The position numbers and the translations under genes were made by a program. A stretch of 64,000 nt of DNA, taken from positions 1 to 64,000 of the forward strand of contig NZ_JAFHAP010000001.1 in assembly GCF_016938855.1 (NCBI RefSeq), read 5' to 3'. This DNA is from Polycladomyces zharkentensis. GTDB taxonomy: Bacteria; Bacillota; Bacilli; Thermoactinomycetales; JIR-001. The notes below the pieces were generated by a model that saw nothing but the letters and a program-made list of their open reading frames with translations, was not told where the DNA came from and ran no database searches. Positions 38,495 to 48,246 of this stretch are shown here, one piece after another (position 1 is the first letter of the stretch; every line of letters starts with the position of its first letter).

Positions 38495-38518
38495 AAAAAA
38501 AGTCGCCTTATCGGCGAC
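38495..38518 (-). terminator. treR terminator
   Basis: GTCGCC/GGCGAC stem with a 5-base loop, followed on the minus strand by seven T. It overlaps the last codons of treR and separates treR from the treP promoter. Confidence 0.8.
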
Positions 38519-39221
38519 GGGCAAATTCCGTAAAAACAAATCGATCGGGTCGGTGGCGGGATTCGGTATATTCAAACCGGGTTCCATCATATAAATGGAC
38601 GAAATTCTTCACCACCACGACAAAGGGATTGTTCGGCTGGAGGTCCAGATATTCCTTGTCTTTCGAAGTAGCCGGTTCGACCTGGATCACTCTTCGGGCA
38701 AATCCGATTTTGAGTTGCAACGTTTGTTCCATATATTCGTAGATGGAGTTTTCCGCGATCTCCTTTGTCAGGTCGGTCACGACATCCTTTAAAAAATAGT
38801 TGATGTCCAAAATGATGTTTTCCCCATCCAACTCGCGAACACGATACAGATGATACGCCTCTTCCCCGAGAGGCAGTTGGGTTTTTTTGTGAAGAGGAGG
38901 GCTGATCATCACGCTTTCCAACTTGGGGACATGGGTGACAAAGGCTTGGCCACTCAATTTGCTGGCCTCCTTGAAGCTGACGAGTCCCCCCACCGAAAAG
39001 GTGATCGGTTTGTTTTCCAACACGTAAACGCCTTTCCCGTGCAGACTGTGGATCAGTCCCTCTTCGGCCAATAAATCCAACGCTCTTCGAATGGTTCCTC
39101 TACTGACTCCGTAATGTCGGCACAAGTCATTTTCAGACGGCAACTTATCGCCGGGAAGATAATGATATTCCAATATTTTCCCTTTGATATCCTCATATAT
39201 CCGGATATATCTCCGGCTCAT
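38508..39221 (-). CDS. treR: TreR, trehalose operon repressor (GntR/UTRA)
   Basis: 237-residue GntR-family repressor. N-terminal winged helix (PSENDLCRHYGVSRGTIRRALD) and C-terminal UTRA effector domain that binds trehalose 6-phosphate in known homologues (RVRELDGENIILDINYF, DRTRFEYTESRHRPDRF-like end). It precedes treP-treA on the same strand, whereas B. subtilis has treR last. The matching palindromic operators lie directly downstream. Confidence 0.93.
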   Translation of the reverse strand: MSRRYIRIYEDIKGKILEYHYLPGDKLPSENDLCRHYGVSRGTIRRALDLLAEEGLIHSLHGKGVYVLENKPITFSVGGLVSFKEASKLSGQAFVTHVPKLESVMISPPLHKKTQLPLGEEAYHLYRVRELDGENIILDINYFLKDVVTDLTKEIAENSIYEYMEQTLQLKIGFARRVIQVEPATSKDKEYLDLQPNNPFVVVVKNFVHLYDGTRFEYTESRHRPDRFVFTEFARRR

Positions 39222-39252
39222 GTTCTCCCCCCTTTTCCGGTCGTGCCCGCAT

Positions 39253-39275
39253 AAAAAGCGCCGCCTACCGGCGGC
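39253..39275 (-). terminator. uvrBA terminator
   Basis: GCCGCC/GGCGGC stem with loop TACC, followed on the minus strand by GCTTTTTAT. It lies about 280 bases beyond the uvrA stop, after an F2 repeat copy, and just ahead of treR. Confidence 0.7.
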
Positions 39276-39291
39276 TCAGATTTTTGACAAA

Positions 39292-39440
39292 GTGCGTCTG
39301 TCCAGATCGTGTGCATGATTTTCCCGGCTCGCCCGACCTGCATCCGCAAGGAAGCAACGCAAGGCCGCTCCGAACCGGAGACGCAGAACGCGGGCATAGT
39401 CTTCGCTCAAAAAGGACATGCCCGCTGTGGGCTCCTGCAC
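39292..39440 (+). repeat. F2 repeat, copy c
   Basis: GTCCAGATC, TTTTCCCGGCTCGCCCGACC, GCAAGGAAGCAACGCAAGGC, then AGAACGCGGGCATAGTCTTC. It shares an 18-base identical core with the 34.7-kb copy. Lies between uvrA and treR. Confidence 0.55.
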
Positions 39441-39555
39441 CTTTCCGAACCGATGCCCGGTCGGGCTTGATCCATCGCTCGCCCGGGAAAACATGGCCGC
39501 CTGAGGGAATGGTCAGGCACAGCAGAGACGGAAACAAACCACTTCCCTTTGGATC

Positions 39556-42435
39556 TCAGGATGATGCGGACACCTTGCGCTCCAATTCCTTCATCCACTG
39601 TTCCATCCGTTGACGATCCCGTTCCAGGATGGGCTTCAGGTAACGTCCAGTGTGGGAGGCCTTGACTTCCACCACTTCTTCGGGAGTGCCTGCGGCGACG
39701 ATGGTGCCTCCCCCGGCTCCGCCTTCCGGTCCGAGGTCGATGATGTAGTCGGCTGTTTTGATCACGTCCAGATTGTGTTCGATCACCAGCACCGTGTCCC
39801 CGTTGTCCACCAACCGTTGCAGGACTTGGAGCAGGCGGGCGATATCGTCGATATGCAGACCGGTGGTCGGTTCATCCAGGATGTAAAGCGTTCGGCCATT
39901 GCTCCGTTTGTACAACTCGGAAGCCAGTTTGACGCGCTGGGCTTCCCCGCCGGAAAGCGTCGTCGCCGGTTGACCCAGTTTCATGTATCCCAATCCGACA
40001 TCGTACAAGGTTTGGAGTTTTCGCTTGATGCGCGGGATGTTTTGGAAGAACTCCAACGCTTCCTCCACGGTCATCTCCAGCACATCAGCCACGTTCTTCC
40101 CTTTGTATTTGATCTCCAACGTGTCGCGGTTGTACCGTTTGCCTTTGCACTCTTCACACGGTACATAGACGTCGGGCAAAAAGTGCATCTCGATCTTGAT
40201 GATTCCGTCTCCGCGGCAGGCTTCACAACGGCCTCCCTTGACGTTGAAGCTGAAACGCCCTTTCTTGTAACCGCGGACTTTGGCCTCCGGCGTCGACGCG
40301 AACACTTCGCGGATATCGTCAAACACGCCGGTGTAGGTGGCCGGGTTGGAACGCGGCGTGCGCCCGATCGGCGATTGGTCGATATCGATCACTTTGTCCA
40401 AATGCTCAATCCCGAAGATTTCGTCGTGGGCGCCGGGAATCACTTTGGCCTTGTTCAGTTGACGGGCCAACGCCTTGTGCAGCACTTCATTGACCAGCGT
40501 ACTTTTGCCGGAACCGGAAACGCCCGTCACACAGGTAAACACTCCGAGCGGGATGCGGACGTCGATGTTTTTCAGGTTGTTCTCTCTGGCACCGCGCACC
40601 TCCAGCCACTTGCCGTTGGGCTTGCGCCGCTCTTCGGGGAGCGGGATGAATTTGCGCCCGCTCAGATATTGCCCGGTCAACGAATCGGGATGGCGCATCA
40701 CCTCTTCCGGTGTGCCTGCCGCCACGACACGCCCCCCGTGTGCACCGGCACCCGGCCCGATGTCAATGATGTAGTCGGCGGCCAGCATCGTGTCTTCATC
40801 GTGCTCCACGACGATCAGTGTGTTGCCCAGATCACGCATCCGCTCCAACGTTTCGATCAGACGGTTGTTGTCCCGTTGGTGCAGTCCGATGCTCGGCTCG
40901 TCCAAAATGTAGAGGACCCCCATCAATGAAGAGCCGATCTGGGTGGCCAAACGGATCCGCTGGGCTTCTCCACCGGAGAGCGTGCCCGCCGAGCGGTGCA
41001 GGGTGAGGTAATCCAGTCCCACGTTGACCAGAAATCCGAGACGTTCCCGGATTTCTTTCAACACTTGACGGGCGATCTGTTGTTCCTTTTCATTCAGTTC
41101 CAGGTTGTCGAAAAAAGCAAGTGCGTCACGGACGGACAGCCGCGTCACATAGTCGATGTTTTTCCCGCCGACAAAGACATGCAGGCTTTCTTTGCGCAGA
41201 CGGGCTCCCTTGCAGGTGGGGCAAGCCTTGGTGCTCATATAGTTTTCGATCATTTCGCGAACCGAATCGGAACCGGTCTCATGATAGCGACGTTGCAGGT
41301 TATTGACCACGCCCTCGAAACGCACCTGGGTTTCGCGCCGATGACCCAGATCGTTGGTGTAGCGGAACGGAATCCGCTCTTGCGTACCATACAACAAGAG
41401 ATTTCGCTCTTCCTGCGACAGTTCGGCAAAGGGCCGGTCCATGTCGATGCCGAAATGGTCGCAGACCGTTTCCAACAGTTGTTCGTAATAATTGCTGGAC
41501 GAATGGGCCCACGGCTCCAGCGCGCCTTCCCGAATCGTTTTCTCCGGGTCCGGTACCACCAGCTCGGGGTCGATTTCCATCCGGCTGCCCAATCCGTCGC
41601 AGGTCGGACACGCACCAAACGGGCTGTTGAACGAGAACATCCGGGGCGAAAGCTCGTCGATGCTGAATCCGCACTCCGGGCAAGCCAGGTTTTGGCTGAA
41701 CAACAGTTCCTCCCCGTCCACCACATCGATCAATACCTGGCCATCGGTAAGTCCCAGTGCCGTTTCGATTGAGTCGGTCAGTCGGGTCTCGATCCCCGGT
41801 TTGACGACGAGACGGTCCACGACCACTTCAATGGTGTGTTTTTTGTTCTTCTCCAGTTTGATTTCTTCGGACAAGTCCCGGATCTCCCCGTCAATCCGCA
41901 CCCGGACAAACCCCTGTTTGCCGATGTCCTGCAACAGTTTGACATGTTCCCCTTTCCGTCCCTTCACCATGGGGGCCAGAACCTGAATCCTCGTCCGCTC
42001 AGGCAGTTCCATGATCCGGTCCACCATTTGCTGTACCGTCTGCGAGGAAATCTCGATTCCGTGTTCGGGACAGACGGGGCGACCGATACGAGCGAACAAC
42101 AGGCGGAGGTAATCGTAAATCTCCGTCACCGTCCCCACCGTTGAACGCGGGTTGCGGCTGGTCGTTTTCTGATCGATGGAAATGGCCGGAGACAATCCCT
42201 CGATGGCGTCGACGTCGGGTTTGTCCATCTGGCCGAGGAACTGGCGGGCATAGGCGGAGAGGGATTCCACATAACGACGTTGCCCCTCCGCATAGATGGT
42301 GTCGAAGGCAAGCGAAGATTTGCCCGATCCGCTCAATCCCGTCAACACGACAAATTTGTCCCGCGGAATGGTGACGTCGATATTTTTCAGGTTGTGCACT
42401 CGCGCACCGCGAACCACAATGTGTTCCTGTGCCAT
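39556..42435 (-). CDS. uvrA: UvrA, excinuclease ABC subunit A
   Basis: DNA damage recognition ATPase of nucleotide excision repair; a UvrA dimer loads UvrB. 959 residues. Two ABC modules: Walker [15 protein letters not shown] and [13 protein letters not shown]; signatures [12 protein letters not shown] and [12 protein letters not shown]. Zinc finger cysteines are visible ([29 protein letters not shown]). It starts 4 bases after the uvrB stop and is cotranscribed with it. Confidence 0.98.
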   Translation of the reverse strand: MAQEHIVVRGARVHNLKNIDVTIPRDKFVVLTGLSGSGKSSLAFDTIYAEGQRRYVESLSAYARQFLGQMDKPDVDAIEGLSPAISIDQKTTSRNPRSTVGTVTEIYDYLRLLFARIGRPVCPEHGIEISSQTVQQMVDRIMELPERTRIQVLAPMVKGRKGEHVKLLQDIGKQGFVRVRIDGEIRDLSEEIKLEKNKKHTIEVVVDRLVVKPGIETRLTDSIETALGLTDGQVLIDVVDGEELLFSQNLACPECGFSIDELSPRMFSFNSPFGACPTCDGLGSRMEIDPELVVPDPEKTIREGALEPWAHSSSNYYEQLLETVCDHFGIDMDRPFAELSQEERNLLLYGTQERIPFRYTNDLGHRRETQVRFEGVVNNLQRRYHETGSDSVREMIENYMSTKACPTCKGARLRKESLHVFVGGKNIDYVTRLSVRDALAFFDNLELNEKEQQIARQVLKEIRERLGFLVNVGLDYLTLHRSAGTLSGGEAQRIRLATQIGSSLMGVLYILDEPSIGLHQRDNNRLIETLERMRDLGNTLIVVEHDEDTMLAADYIIDIGPGAGAHGGRVVAAGTPEEVMRHPDSLTGQYLSGRKFIPLPEERRKPNGKWLEVRGARENNLKNIDVRIPLGVFTCVTGVSGSGKSTLVNEVLHKALARQLNKAKVIPGAHDEIFGIEHLDKVIDIDQSPIGRTPRSNPATYTGVFDDIREVFASTPEAKVRGYKKGRFSFNVKGGRCEACRGDGIIKIEMHFLPDVYVPCEECKGKRYNRDTLEIKYKGKNVADVLEMTVEEALEFFQNIPRIKRKLQTLYDVGLGYMKLGQPATTLSGGEAQRVKLASELYKRSNGRTLYILDEPTTGLHIDDIARLLQVLQRLVDNGDTVLVIEHNLDVIKTADYIIDLGPEGGAGGGTIVAAGTPEEVVEVKASHTGRYLKPILERDRQRMEQWMKELERKVSASS

Positions 42436-42439
42436 GTGT

Positions 42440-44422
42440 TCATGCTCCCTCCGCTTTCAGTTCGATGATCATGTCCCGAAGTTCCGCCGCCCGCTCGAAC
42501 TCCAACTCCTTGGCCGCCGCTTTCATCTCTTTTTCCAGCTGAGCGATCAACCGTTGACGCTCTTTTTTGGTCATCTTCGCGACCCGGTTGGCCGTTTCAT
42601 ATGTGGGCTTATCTTCTGCCACCTTGGTCGCTTCAATCACATCGCGCACTTTTTTGCGCACCGTCTGCGGTGTGATGCCATGCTGCTCGTTGTACGCGAT
42701 CTGGATGCGGCGACGCCGTTCCGTCTCGTCGATTGCCTTTCGCATCGATTTGGTGATGGTGTCGGCGTACATGATGACTTCGCCGTTAGCATTGCGGGCC
42801 GCACGGCCGATCGTCTGGATCAGGGAACGCTCCTCGCGCAAGAAACCTTCCTTGTCCGCATCCAGGATGGCCACCAACGACACCTCGGGCAGGTCCAATC
42901 CTTCCCGGAGCAGGTTGATCCCCACCAAGACATCGAATTCGCCCAACCGCAAGTCGCGCAGGATCTGCATCCGCTCAATCGTTTTGATGTCCGAATGCAA
43001 ATAGCGCACCTTGATACCGACGTCTTTCAGATAGTCCGTCAAATCCTCGGCCATCTTTTTGGTCAGGGTGGTGACCAGCACCCGCTCGTCCCGTTCGATC
43101 CGCTTGTGGATTTCACCGATCAGATCATCGATCTGCCCCTCAATCGGCCGCACATGCACTTTGGGGTCGACCAGACCGGTGGGACGGATGATCTGCTCCA
43201 CGACGTCAGGTGCTTTTTCCAGTTCATATGGACCCGGTGTGGCCGAAACGAAGATGACCTGATTGATCCGTTCCTCAAACTCCTCAAACTTGAGCGGTCG
43301 GTTATCCTTGGCCGAGGGCAGCCGGAAGCCGTGCTCCACCAATACCTCTTTGCGCGACATGTCTCCGTTGTACATCCCACGGATCTGGGGCACGGTAACG
43401 TGCGATTCGTCGATGACGATCAGATAGTCATCGGGGAAATAATCCAGCAGCGTATACGGCGGTTCACCCGCTTTTTTGCCCACCAGGTGACGGGAGTAGT
43501 TCTCGATGCCCGAACAGAATCCCATCTCCCGCATCATCTCCATGTCGTAGCGGGTGCGCTGCTCGAGCCGCTGGGCTTCGAGCAGTTTGCCCTGCTCGCG
43601 CAATTCGGCCAACCGCTCCTGCAGCTCCTGTTCGATATCGCGGAGCGCACGACGCATGACTTCTTCCCGCGTCACATAGTGCGACGCGGGGAAGATGGCC
43701 ACATGTTCGCGATCCCCGATAATTTCACCGGTGACGACGTCGATCTCGCGAATCCGGTCGATCTCGTCACCGAAAAATTCAACCCTCACTGCCTGCTCGC
43801 TCCGTGAAACGGGGAAGATCTCCAACACGTCGCCCCGTACACGGAAAGTGCCGCGGACAAAGTTGATGTCATTGCGCTGGTACTGGATATCCACCAGTTT
43901 GCGCAGAACCTCGTTTCGATCCCGCTCCATCCCGACGCGCAGGGAGAGCACCTGGTCACGGTACTCGTCCGGTGAACCCAAGCCGTAGATGCAGGAGACA
44001 CTCGCCACGATGATGACGTCCCGCCGCTCCAACAATGCACTCGTGGCGGAGTGGCGCAATTTGTCGATCTCATCGTTGATGGACGCGTCTTTCTCGATAT
44101 ATGTGTCCGTTTGCGGCACATAGGCTTCCGGTTGATAGTAATCATAATAACTGACGAAATACTCCACCGCATTGTGCGGGAAAAACTCTTTCAGCTCCCC
44201 GCACAGCTGGGCGGCCAGCGTTTTGTTGGGTGCAATCACAAGGGTCGGTTTGTTCACGCGGGCGATCGTGTGTGCGATCGTGAACGTTTTCCCCGTTCCG
44301 GTAGCTCCCAGCAGGGTCTGAAACTTTTTTCCCGATAAAACGCCTTGTGCAAGCTGTTCGATCGCTTTCGGCTGATCGCCGCACGGCTCGTATTCGGAAA
44401 CCAATTGAAACTTTCGTTCCAA
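42440..44422 (-). CDS. uvrB: UvrB, excinuclease ABC subunit B
   Basis: Helicase-like damage-verification subunit. 660 residues: Walker [19 protein letters not shown], helicase motifs [11 protein letters not shown] and [28 protein letters not shown] and QTIGRAARN. The C-terminal UVR domain ([23 protein letters not shown]) binds UvrC. Starts at TTG 44422 with GAGGTGATGG upstream. An extended -10 promoter and a LexA box lie just above. Confidence 0.98.
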   Translation of the reverse strand: MERKFQLVSEYEPCGDQPKAIEQLAQGVLSGKKFQTLLGATGTGKTFTIAHTIARVNKPTLVIAPNKTLAAQLCGELKEFFPHNAVEYFVSYYDYYQPEAYVPQTDTYIEKDASINDEIDKLRHSATSALLERRDVIIVASVSCIYGLGSPDEYRDQVLSLRVGMERDRNEVLRKLVDIQYQRNDINFVRGTFRVRGDVLEIFPVSRSEQAVRVEFFGDEIDRIREIDVVTGEIIGDREHVAIFPASHYVTREEVMRRALRDIEQELQERLAELREQGKLLEAQRLEQRTRYDMEMMREMGFCSGIENYSRHLVGKKAGEPPYTLLDYFPDDYLIVIDESHVTVPQIRGMYNGDMSRKEVLVEHGFRLPSAKDNRPLKFEEFEERINQVIFVSATPGPYELEKAPDVVEQIIRPTGLVDPKVHVRPIEGQIDDLIGEIHKRIERDERVLVTTLTKKMAEDLTDYLKDVGIKVRYLHSDIKTIERMQILRDLRLGEFDVLVGINLLREGLDLPEVSLVAILDADKEGFLREERSLIQTIGRAARNANGEVIMYADTITKSMRKAIDETERRRRIQIAYNEQHGITPQTVRKKVRDVIEATKVAEDKPTYETANRVAKMTKKERQRLIAQLEKEMKAAAKELEFERAAELRDMIIELKAEGA

Positions 44423-44458
44423 GGCCCATCACCTCGGCTCCGTTTCGTCATCCTTTTC

Positions 44459-44467
44459 ATTATATCA
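44459..44467 (-). promoter_or_regulatory. uvrB extended -10 promoter
   Basis: Minus-strand TGATATAAT gives a TGn plus perfect TATAAT, 37 bases above the uvrB start. The -35 region is poor and is overlapped by the LexA box. Confidence 0.6.
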
Positions 44468-44485
44468 TAAGAAAAACCAGGTAAG

Positions 44486-44499
44486 GGAACATCCGTTCT
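44486..44499. promoter_or_regulatory. LexA (SOS) box upstream of uvrBA
   Basis: Minus-strand AGAACGGATGTTCC matches the Bacillus LexA consensus CGAACRNRYGTTYC at 13 of 14 positions. It lies over the -35 region of the uvrB promoter, which explains damage induction of uvrBA. Confidence 0.8.
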
Positions 44500-44532
44500 A
44501 GGATGTATTTGGAAAATAGCACACACATCACA

Positions 44533-44620
44533 TTCCCGACTCGTTCCACCAGTACCCTGCTAAGAAGGAAACCGAGCGGCACAAGAGATGGGCAACACAC
44601 GCTTCGTACAGCGGAGATTG
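44533..44620 (+). repeat. F2 repeat, diverged copy d
   Basis: TTCCCGACTCGTTCCACC, GGAAACCGAGCGG, ACACGCTTCGTACAG and GAGATTGCC follow the F2 order with several changes. It abuts the GAPDH remnant exactly where other copies end. Confidence 0.4.
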
Positions 44621-44621
44621 C

Positions 44622-44754
44622 CGGCGAAGCCCCACTCGTTATCGTACCAAGAGACCATTTTCACCCTGTTGCCTTCCAGAACCATGGTGGACAAATCATC
44701 CACGATCGAAGAACGGTTTTCCGGATCCATGCTCGAGCCTGGATCGTCGTTCAT
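44622..44754 (-). pseudogene. GAPDH (gap) 3' remnant
   Basis: About 40 codons of a glyceraldehyde-3-phosphate dehydrogenase C-terminal region: DPENRSSIVDDLSTMVLEG, then KMVSWYDNEWGFA, both diagnostic of the family. The frame runs into F2 sequence right after GFAGN. The catalytic cysteine domain and NAD domain are absent, so it is a relic. Upstream the reading dissolves after about NDDPGSS. Confidence 0.75.
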
Positions 44755-45006
44755 TCGAAAAAAACATTGCCCCTAGTGAAATTGTCCCTGCATACGAAAC
44801 TGTTTCCTTCCTTATCGTTGCCGCAAACAGGTCATTTTCAAACCATCTCTTCCGTGCCGGTGTGCGAACAACCATCTTTCACGCTTCTCCATACTTTCAC
44901 GACCATAGTCACCCGTCCGGGGGAAACATTTTCCCTCTTCAAAGGCACTCTTAAAAGGTCGCACTACTGTACCATTCCCTATGCTTCTTCCTCGTCACCG
45001 CCGCCA

Positions 45007-45034
45007 ACAAAACAACGCTCCCGAAACGGGAGCG
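45007..45034 (-). terminator. minJ terminator
   Basis: CGCTCCCG/CGGGAGCG stem with a 3-base loop (AAA) on 45016-45034, followed on the minus strand by TTGTTTTGTT. It sits 265 bases beyond minJ, after reversed F2 copy e. Confidence 0.7.
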
Positions 45035-45169
45035 ATCTGATCACAATAGCTGCCAATCATACCAGACGTGTCCGGTAAATCCATGAAGGATCAAAAGTTT
45101 TCCCAGACAAGCGACAGACACGCCCTGCCGGGCGAAGACCCGAAAAGCGCAGAAGGGAATCACGGGCAA

Positions 45170-45288
45170 TTTCCTTAGAGCATAGCGTACTTTGCCGGCA
45201 TCCCGCACTTACCGGGGCGGAGCGCCATGATCTGCTTGCTTGCTGGACACGGGTGGAGCGAGCCGGGAACGGAATTGGACCGTATTCA
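45170..45288 (-). repeat. F2 repeat, reversed copy e
   Basis: On the minus strand: TTCCCGGCTCGCTCCACCCG, GGCGCTCCGCCCC, GCCGGCAAAGTACGCTATGC and AGGAAATTGCCC. A second start-like string, GTGTCCGGTAAATCC, lies on the plus strand at about 45067, so two partial elements may face each other. Confidence 0.55.
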
Positions 45289-45298
45289 AACACACTCC

Positions 45299-46459
45299 CT
45301 AGGGAGAAACCGCCTCCGAAACAGGTGAGGAGATCCGAGTGATCGGGCCCGGTGAGGGGATCACACCGAGGTCTGACGGGTCCCCCTCGTATACCGCCCG
45401 TTGTACCAGTCTCGTTTCCCCCATTTCATCCACCACTTCCAGCTTGCAGTAAGCGGGCGACTTTTGCATCGCCAACCGTATATCGTCCACCGTCCGAATG
45501 TGAACACCGTTCATCCTGGTAATCCGTTCACCGGGACGAATCCCCATCTGTGACGCCGGCGTATCCGGCAACACGGCCAACACGGACATTCCGCGAAAAT
45601 GGGAGGCAAACCGTGGTTCTCTCCTTTTTTCCCGCCATTTCCCAATCAGATAGATGGCCTCATGACCCACCACGGAAAAAACAGCAGCCACCCATATCAA
45701 AGGTGTCCACCATGTGGAAGCCCAGGTCAACCCGGCCAATACAAGCGCATACAGCAAGGCAAAAGTGGATGCCCGCCGTTTTTGTTGCTGATGAAGCATC
45801 GACAGATTGAGACGAGAGAAGCCCAGCAACAAGGGCAATGGCAACCATCCGCCCGCAGTCGGAACAATGAGCGGAACCGCCCACAGCTTTTGCAGTCGGA
45901 ATCCGCCGACCATGTACCCGTCACGGTGCCGGACTGTTTCCGGAATGAACCCGGCCAAACCGTCCATTCGGATTAACAACCACTCCAGCACATGCAGCAA
46001 TCCAATCAAATATAACCAGTCCCGCTCGGTGACCATGGAGAATCTCCGCCATACGTCCAGCCATTCCGGCGGCACCTGCTCAGCCGACACGTGTGACGCA
46101 ACAAGCGCGAACAAGACAAGCAATCCGCCTCCATAAGCGACACACGCCCAACGCAGCCGGAATAAACCGAGCACCACCGTCCATCCCCAAATCCACCACA
46201 ACTCCATGGGGCGGACTTCCCACTGCCAAAATGAAATGAGAACCGAACACACTCCACCGCTCACCGCTCCCAAAAAAACCGTACGCAACAACAACGGCGT
46301 GGGCGGGTCCAGACGCCGACCGTATTTTCGCCATTCCCGCAAGCCTTTAAACACGAATTGCATCAACACGCACATCAAAGCCGTCCACCACAGCGGATGG
46401 ACCAACAAGGCTTTCCATGTGTTCGGTGACGACAATGGAGAAGCCAACCATGAAATCAA
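45299..46459 (-). CDS. minJ: MinJ-like division topology protein (PDZ, membrane)
   Basis: 386 residues from TTG 46459, chosen because AGGAGGG lies 7 bases upstream; an ATG 30 bases further up has no site. Six to eight hydrophobic segments are followed by a C-terminal PDZ domain (about 285-360: VLAVLPDTPASQMGIRPGE, then RITRMNGVHIRTVDDIRLAM). In B. subtilis MinJ bridges DivIVA and MinD to restrict division to midcell. The ctpB-minJ-uvrBA neighbourhood is conserved, supporting the assignment. Confidence 0.82.
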   Translation of the reverse strand: MISWLASPLSSPNTWKALLVHPLWWTALMCVLMQFVFKGLREWRKYGRRLDPPTPLLLRTVFLGAVSGGVCSVLISFWQWEVRPMELWWIWGWTVVLGLFRLRWACVAYGGGLLVLFALVASHVSAEQVPPEWLDVWRRFSMVTERDWLYLIGLLHVLEWLLIRMDGLAGFIPETVRHRDGYMVGGFRLQKLWAVPLIVPTAGGWLPLPLLLGFSRLNLSMLHQQQKRRASTFALLYALVLAGLTWASTWWTPLIWVAAVFSVVGHEAIYLIGKWREKRREPRFASHFRGMSVLAVLPDTPASQMGIRPGERITRMNGVHIRTVDDIRLAMQKSPAYCKLEVVDEMGETRLVQRAVYEGDPSDLGVIPSPGPITRISSPVSEAVSP

Positions 46460-46487
46460 GCCGATCCCTCCTGGGCAAATTGCAATC

Positions 46488-46516
46488 AAAACCCCACGGC
46501 GAATCTCGTCGTGGGG
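46488..46516 (-). terminator. ctpB terminator
   Basis: CCCCACG (46492-46498) pairs with CGTGGGG (46510-46516); on the minus strand TTTTGATT follows. It sits between ctpB and minJ, overlapping the upstream frame of minJ. Confidence 0.7.
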
Positions 46517-46554
46517 TTGATTTTCGACAACCGGTTTGATTTTCCTTTTTTTAT

Positions 46555-48027
46555 TTAGTGGATCTTTTTCTTGGTCGCTTCAATGGCCACTTGTAATTGC
46601 ACGTCATTTGCCGGGTCGCGCAACATCGCAATAAACACATCCTGCATTTTGGCGGCGGTTTTGTCATCCACCACTCCGGTCATGGGCAAGCCCTCGGTTT
46701 TTTGGAAGGCTTTGACGGCCAATTCCGTTTTCTGATCAAAGTAACCGTCTTTTCGACCCGGATTGAATCCCAAGCCATCCAGCACCATCTGCAGGTTGCG
46801 CACTGCAGAAGAATTCATATCCCGCTTCAGCGTCTGTCCTGGAGACGGGGGCGTTGCCTGTGCGTATTCCGGAGACTTCACCGGGATCGTCGGTTGGATT
46901 CCTGCGGTACCGCCATGCTGGTCGATCCAGGTTCCTCCGGGTGTCAGCCATTTGGCTACGGTCAGCTTCAGGTTGCTGCCGTCGTCAAAGTCCTTCACCG
47001 TCTGTACCGTTCCCTTGCCGAACGACTTCTCGCCCACCACTTGCGCTCCGGCGGATTCCTTCAACGCGGCGGCCAGAATCTCCGACGCGCTGGCACTGCC
47101 CTTATCGATCAGGACGGTGATCGGATACGATTTTTTCCCTTGCAGCTTCGATTTATAAACGACTTTGTTTCCGGCTTTGTCTTGCGTGACCAGCACATTT
47201 TTCCCGCCAGGCACCAGCTGATCGGCAATATCGAGCACCGCAGGCAACAAACCGCCCGGATTGCCACGCACGTCGATAACCAGCCCTTTTATCCCCTTGC
47301 TTTCCAGCTGTTTCAGCTGGTTACCGAAATCTTTCGCCGTGTCGTTGGAAAACTGCGTAATCTGAATGTAGCCGATTTGTTGCGGCATCATTTTGGATTC
47401 GACCGTCTTGATGGGAATGTTGTCCCGCTTGACGTTGATGTGCAATACCCCACTGTAACCGGGACGGATCACTTCCAGCTTGGCAATGGTCCCCTTGGGC
47501 CCGCGAATCTTCATCACCGCTTCATTCAGGCTCATTCCTTCCAAGCTGACGCCGTTCACCTTGATCACTTGATCGTTGGGGCGCAATCCCGCTTTTTCCG
47601 CCGGTGAATCCTTAAACGGGGAGACGATCGTCACCTTTCCGTTTCTCATGGTGACTTCCGCCCCGATTCCCTGGAATGACGATTCCAGAGTAGACTCAAA
47701 CTGTTTGGCCGTAGTCGGGTCCATATAGGCGGAATAGGGATCTCCGAGCGAATCCACCATCCCTTGGATGGCACCGTCGATCAGTTTTTTGTCGTTTGCT
47801 CCCCGTACATATTGGGACTTGATCACGGCATACGCCGTTTTTAATTTTTCAAATCCGTCAACATCACCTTGCACGGCGGCGGAAAAATCACCGTTCAACC
47901 ACAGGGCCGGCGCTCCTGTCAACCGATCCCAAATGCCGCCGTCTTTGACCACCGCTGCTGTCGCGGCACTGCTGAGGACGATGGAAACGATCACCATCAG
48001 CGCCACCGTCCGTCCGCGAAATTGCAT
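46555..48027 (-). CDS. ctpB: CtpB, C-terminal processing protease (S41)
   Basis: 490 residues. N-terminal signal/anchor (RTVALMVIVSIVLSSAATAA). PDZ domain about 95-175 (KAGLRPNDQVIKVNGVSL). S41 serine protease domain with catalytic serine in DKGSASASEILAAAL and lysine in GEKSFGKGTVQ. A C-terminal peptidoglycan-binding domain (LQMVLDGLGFNPGRKDGYFD, then AVKAFQKTEGLPMTG) extends it. In B. subtilis CtpB cleaves SpoIVFA during sporulation. It acts outside the membrane, next to division and wall genes. Confidence 0.93.
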   Translation of the reverse strand: MQFRGRTVALMVIVSIVLSSAATAAVVKDGGIWDRLTGAPALWLNGDFSAAVQGDVDGFEKLKTAYAVIKSQYVRGANDKKLIDGAIQGMVDSLGDPYSAYMDPTTAKQFESTLESSFQGIGAEVTMRNGKVTIVSPFKDSPAEKAGLRPNDQVIKVNGVSLEGMSLNEAVMKIRGPKGTIAKLEVIRPGYSGVLHINVKRDNIPIKTVESKMMPQQIGYIQITQFSNDTAKDFGNQLKQLESKGIKGLVIDVRGNPGGLLPAVLDIADQLVPGGKNVLVTQDKAGNKVVYKSKLQGKKSYPITVLIDKGSASASEILAAALKESAGAQVVGEKSFGKGTVQTVKDFDDGSNLKLTVAKWLTPGGTWIDQHGGTAGIQPTIPVKSPEYAQATPPSPGQTLKRDMNSSAVRNLQMVLDGLGFNPGRKDGYFDQKTELAVKAFQKTEGLPMTGVVDDKTAAKMQDVFIAMLRDPANDVQLQVAIEATKKKIH

Positions 48028-48246
48028 GTCGACACCACCTTTGTCAGCCTGTATGTCTTCCGTTCATCCCCGATCGCAGGTCGAAGATAATATATGATAG
48101 ACAGGCCGGGAATAGTCAGGAATTCCAACAGGCATATCGAAAAAGAAAGACTGTCCAGTCCGTGGAACTGTACAGTTCTTTTCGGATTGGTTCGTTCATC
48201 CATTTATTATAGCGCAATGTGTCACCGGAATCATCCCCGTGCTTCC

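Noticed and set aside
39610-40929. Long plus-strand open frame opposite uvrA
   Set aside because: Antisense shadow of a clear uvrA gene in GC-rich sequence; no ribosome binding site or family resemblance. The same applies to long antisense frames over hisF/hisA, uvrB, gntP, treP, ctpB and ftsX.
45057-45293. Minus-strand ORF with PFPARSTR start, also seen near 34.7 kb
   Set aside because: Both are translations of the F2 repeat in arbitrary frames.
48165-48178. LexA box at ctpB
   Set aside because: Arms GAAC/GTTC are separated by 6 rather than 4 bases.
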